Shown here piece after piece: positions 61,701 through 64,000 of a stretch of DNA of 64,000 nucleotides; position 1 is the first letter of the stretch; every line of letters begins with the position of its first letter. Both the position numbers and the translations under genes were made by a program. Source of the stretch: Diacronema lutheri (taxonomy: Eukaryota > Haptophyta > Pavlovophyceae > Pavlovales > Pavlovaceae); NCBI GenBank assembly GCA_019448385.1, contig JAGTXO010000003.1:1426001-1490000 (forward strand). The letters are read 5' to 3'. The notes below the pieces were generated by a model, which made no database searches, was not told where the DNA came from, and worked only from the letters and a program-made list of their open reading frames with translations.

Positions 61701-64000
61701 GCGCGAGGCGCACCAGCTGCGCCTCGAGCTCGTGCGTGCGCGCCGCAGCCGCGTCGGCGCGCTGCGCCGCGCCCGCCTCCGCCTCGACCGCCACGTCGGC
61801 CGCGCGCTGCAGCGCGCGCTCACGCGCCGCGCCGTCGGCGGCTGCGGTGGCCAACGCCCACGCGTCGAGCGCGCCGTCGAGCGCGGGCACGTGCGCGCGC
61901 TGCAGCACGCGCTCGAGCGCGGCCGCACGCGCGCCCAACGCATCCGCCGCGCCACGAGCCGCTCCGGTCGCCACCGAGACGCCCTCGCCGCCCCCGCCGT
62001 CGCGCGCGCGCGCGAGCGCCGCGCGCCTGCCCGCCTCGGCCTCGGCGAGCGCGTCACGCATCGCCGCGGCCTGCTCGGCCGCGCGCAGAACCACCGCCGC
62101 GGCGTCGCGCTCGGCGCCGAGAGCGCGCGCGCGCGCGCGCCACGCGATGAGCGCGCGCTCGAGGCGCGCGCCGAGCGCCGCGTCAAGCGCCGCGCGCAGC
62201 ACCGCGCGCCTCGCCGCGCGCCTCGCCGCGCGCCTCGCAACGAGCGCCGCGCCGTCGCGCGCGCGCGCTTCCGCCTCCGCCGCGCGCTGCGCCGTGTCGC
62301 GCGCGCTCATCGCGCGCGCCGCGCTCGCCCACTGCCAGAGCGCGCGTGCGCCGCGCGCGCGCGCGCGCACGTCGGACGCGAGCGCGAGCCGCAGCGCGAC
62401 CATGGACGCGAGGGCGCCGCGCGCGCGCTCTTGGGCGGCGCGCGTCTCAGCGCGCGCGGCATGCGCGTCCGCGCGCGCGCCGCTCGATGCGCGCCGCGCG
62501 TGCGCGAGCTCGGCGTGCGCGCGCTCGTCGAGCGACGCCGCGCGGTCGGTGGCGGCGAGCGCGCGCTCCGCGTCGGCCGCGCGCGCGAGCGCGTCGCTCA
62601 GATCGGCGGCGTGCTGCGCGGCCTCGGCCTGGTAGCGGCGCACCGAGCGCTGCGCGTTGGTCGCGCGCGCGCGCTCCGCCGCCGCTTCGCGCAGCGCGGC
62701 GTCGCGCGCGCGCTCGGCGGCCGACGCCAGCTGCGCAAGCTCGGATAGCGCATTCGACTCGCCGCCCGCAGCGCCGCCGCCCGCCGCCTTGGCCACGGCG
62801 GCGGCGCGCCTGCGCTCGGCGGCGACCGCCTCGGCCTCCGCCGCCTCGCGCGCCCCGCGCGCCTCCTCCGCTGCGCTGCCGGCCTCGTCCGCCGCGCGCC
62901 GCGCGTCGGCGAGCGCTGCCGTCAGCATGGCGGCGCTCGCCTCTGCGCGCGCCGCGCGCGCGCCGAGCGCGGCCTCGCGCTCGCCGAGCGCCCGGTTCAG
63001 GTCGCCGTTGGCCACCCTCAGCGCGCCCCTCGCCCACGCGCCGAGCGCGAGCCGTAGCGCGCGCTCGTCCGCGGCGTGCGGCGCGAGCGCGCGCAGCGCG
63101 GCAACGGGCGCCGCGCGCGCCGCGTCGGCCGCGCGCGCGGCGGAGAGCTCCGCGGCCTGTCCGGCGAGAAGGAGGGACAGCGAGTCCGCCGTCTCGCCGC
63201 TCGCTGCTGCGGCCGACGCCGCGGCCGACGCCGCTACGCCGCAAACCCATCGCCCGAGCCCTTCCTGCAGGCGAGCGAGCTGGGTGGCGCGTACGACGCG
63301 CGCCAGTGCCGCGCGGCGGTCGGGCTGCGAGGCCGCCGCCATGCCGCGCGTCGCATTGTCGCAGCCCGCGTCGAGCGGCGCGGCGGCGCGCCACGCGCCG
63401 AGCGCGCGCGCGACGGCGAGGTCGTTGCGCGCGCAGAGCACCGTGCGCAAGCGCGCGCGCCTGCCCGCCGCGCGGCGCGGCTCGGAGGCCAACTGCTCGG
63501 CGCGCGCGGGGACGGCGGCGACCGCCACGCGCGCGCGCGCGGTGCGCACGGCGTCCGTCTGCCGCTCAAGCTCGGCGACGAGCTCGGCCTCGCGCGCCTG
63601 CGCGTGCGCAAGCTTCGCCTGGTAGGCGCGCAGGGCGCTCTGCGCGTTCGTCGAGTGCGCGCGCTCGGCGGCGGCCGCGCGCTGCGCGTTGTCGAGCGCG
63701 GCGGCGAGCGCCACCTCCGCCGCCGCCGCTTCAGCGGCGGCGTCGCGCGTGCCGCGCGCGGCGGCGACGCGCCGCGAGGCCTTGGTGAGCGCGTGGTGCA
63801 GCGCGGCGTTCTTAGCGCGCAGCGCGGCCGTCTCGTCGCGCAACGCGTCCGTCGCCATGTCCGCAACGCGCACGCGTTCCTCGGCGCGCGCGCCGGCGTC
63901 CGTCGCGCGGCGCGCGGCCGCGTCCGCGCGCGCGGCCGCGCCGCTCGCGCCATCGTACGCGGCATGCAGCGCGTCGTCAGCTGCGGCGAGCGCATGGCGC
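58792..64000 (-). CDS. Giant coiled-coil protein with Sfi1-like tryptophan repeats (5' end outside window)
   Basis: The frame is open from the window edge to the stop at 58792 (about 1735 residues seen). Alanine/arginine coiled coil is broken at intervals by short units with the Sfi1 centrin-binding pattern Lxx(F/A)xxW: GLGRWVCG, LALGAWARGAL, ALWQWASAARAM, ALIAWRARAR, ALDAWALATAAAD, LRAFAAWRHSA, SLARWAAG, ALACWADAARAL, VALAQWAVRAARV, LRAAFERWARQHAH, RAFGAWAAAIDA. A second motif, NAQxSxRxYQ, recurs about every 1 kb. The C-terminus is disordered and basic. Sfi1-type proteins form long centrin-coated filaments at centrosomes and basal bodies; that role is inference. The first in-frame GTG at 63873 is not a start. 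Confidence 0.7.
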   Translation of the reverse strand, partial: RHALAAADDALHAAYDGASGAAARADAAARRATDAGARAEERVRVADMATDALRDETAALRAKNAALHHALTKASRRVAAARGTRDAAAEAAAAEVALAAALDNAQRAAAAERAHSTNAQSALRAYQAKLAHAQAREAELVAELERQTDAVRTARARVAVAAVPARAEQLASEPRRAAGRRARLRTVLCARNDLAVARALGAWRAAAPLDAGCDNATRGMAAASQPDRRAALARVVRATQLARLQEGLGRWVCGVAASAAASAAAASGETADSLSLLLAGQAAELSAARAADAARAAPVAALRALAPHAADERALRLALGAWARGALRVANGDLNRALGEREAALGARAARAEASAAMLTAALADARRAADEAGSAAEEARGAREAAEAEAVAAERRRAAAVAKAAGGGAAGGESNALSELAQLASAAERARDAALREAAAERARATNAQRSVRRYQAEAAQHAADLSDALARAADAERALAATDRAASLDERAHAELAHARRASSGARADAHAARAETRAAQERARGALASMVALRLALASDVRARARGARALWQWASAARAMSARDTAQRAAEAEARARDGAALVARRAARRAARRAVLRAALDAALGARLERALIAWRARARALGAERDAAAVVLRAAEQAAAMRDALAEAEAGRRAALARARDGGGGEGVSVATGAARGAADALGARAAALERVLQRAHVPALDGALDAWALATAAADGAARERALQRAADVAVEAEAGAAQRADAAAARTHELEAQLVRLARFAAPAEHAVEQAVERERMTAAALESALAAAGAERARAANAQASVRAYQKKLDAADALQRALHTQLGLAHAAVRKVERASVALQRAADAAERERSAAATTRSDEARAHAAVAALRGVVASLVGARVRAARREAALRAFAAWRHSAATAAGAGASERTGALGAQRGVEPVRSLGGAQWPPADALGAVRAGAVGRVSHRQPPARPSAAAWAPVHGTARAQTPARPSEVVPTHPPAWRAAGVGAAVVAALSERRWRLNASLARWAAGAAALASAARERGERERGGAARAAVLGVALSSTAGVRARHALACWADAARALRAAEPGGLRDYQRAGLALHAAHAALRAEASVLRARAEAADVAAARAAKRARADEERIGAQASQLRALRAEAGNALSAAGAGAAGGGYAGGGAGRELANAAWRAPTVPSPRARRPPSPPLPASGGSVDGGGGDGADGAHTQRHRTAITALARLWEARRHDARSVALAQWAVRAARVAAAAERAANATALARAAPERMGETRAALVLLEAHAAEQRAALVAAATELGGARADADAARACASAAHASAARARAVALSATVRAVARADRSGALRAAFERWARQHAHRAAERAAAELARARLARDVSSAAADARRTAADAQRTAADAQRTAADARRTALEASDGAFSDGGRCATLEASDGARGAARGAALNRVLQKTRAGSLGRAFGAWAAAIDAAALRAADERAMRGEELARATADAARAVAQRARDADAQRPKSPSHAQLEIDRLREGVARAIEEAASERAQRLVAQRRERALEARHAGRVASAVADALARAGSPIRRSPSAARAASRAPRADDNAQEDGGAAAGAPRPAALGWAEQRTPPARDSPRAARAATPPAGARDQRRLASGRTTIASARTARADAPAMTVVPAPNAAKAVPHARFPDALTTQPAVGAAYAGAPAGVGDASSGPPPPPRSRSGSPAGLGHRGGWLRIFGRAT

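Noticed and set aside
60691-62748. 685-residue open frame on the + strand
   Set aside because: Antisense to the Sfi1-like protein; its pattern mirrors the alanine-rich coding strand.

Overview
The window is nuclear DNA from a very GC-rich, compact eukaryotic genome. The organism is very probably a photosynthetic, flagellated microalga. A thylakoid-lumen-targeted violaxanthin de-epoxidase-family protein with a signal peptide and transit region points to a secondary (four-membrane) plastid. A fused phylloquinone-pathway enzyme (PHYLLO) points to photosystem I, and IFT80 and CFAP52 point to motile cilia. The base composition, the short GC-rich introns (84-225 nt, several with GC instead of GT donors) and the gene set fit a haptophyte such as a pavlovophyte. 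That assignment is inference and not proven by anything here.

Layout. 0-1 kb: end of a DEAD-box helicase (+). 1.0-7.5 kb: a VPS13-like lipid-transfer protein with PH and two SAM domains (-). 7.7-9.3 kb: an RBR ubiquitin ligase (+). 9.4-11 kb: an N-myristoylated unknown ending in a cut FISHRW-type domain (+). 11-18.7 kb: a giant five-exon kinesin with an alanine-rich repeat tail (-). 18.8-25.7 kb: PHYLLO, fused in the order MenF-MenD-MenH-MenC (-). 26.1-27.9 kb: VDE-like (-). 28.0-30.8 kb: a young long-TIR DNA transposon of Tc1/mariner type. 30.9-33.4 kb: coiled-coil protein (+). 33.5-38 kb: EF-hand protein (-), unknown (+), coiled-coil RE-rich protein (-), sulfotransferase (+). 38.1-41.4 kb: DNA polymerase iota-like with an NZF finger (-), then SRP receptor beta (-). 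41.7-45.1 kb: sterol desaturase-like (-), coiled-coil protein (+). 45.3-46.8 kb: a CXC/PBZ/SIM zinc-finger protein (-), then PDX2 (+). 47-47.9 kb: RING-finger region (-). 48.8-53.5 kb: CFAP52 (-) and IFT80 (+), head to head. 53.6-57.2 kb: EF-hand protein (-) and a mucolipin/PKD-like channel (+). 57.5-58.5 kb: a FAR1/MULE-type zinc-finger gene (-). 58.8 kb to the window end: a giant coiled-coil protein with Sfi1-like repeats (-), running off the edge.

Most genes sit in head-to-head pairs with only 46-240 bp between start codons, often across a small AT-rich island. The transposon has landed in one such shared promoter, between the VDE-like gene and its divergent partner. Sixteen introns can be placed by protein continuity. 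About half are multiples of three with no in-frame stop, and at least four use GC-AG ends.

Most promising items: the F-D-H-C order of the PHYLLO fusion, which matches the bacterial men operon and not the plant fusion; a small protein that appears to combine DNA, poly(ADP-ribose), SUMO and possibly ubiquitin recognition; a polymerase iota with an NZF ubiquitin-binding finger; and repeat architectures in the kinesin and Sfi1-like giants.
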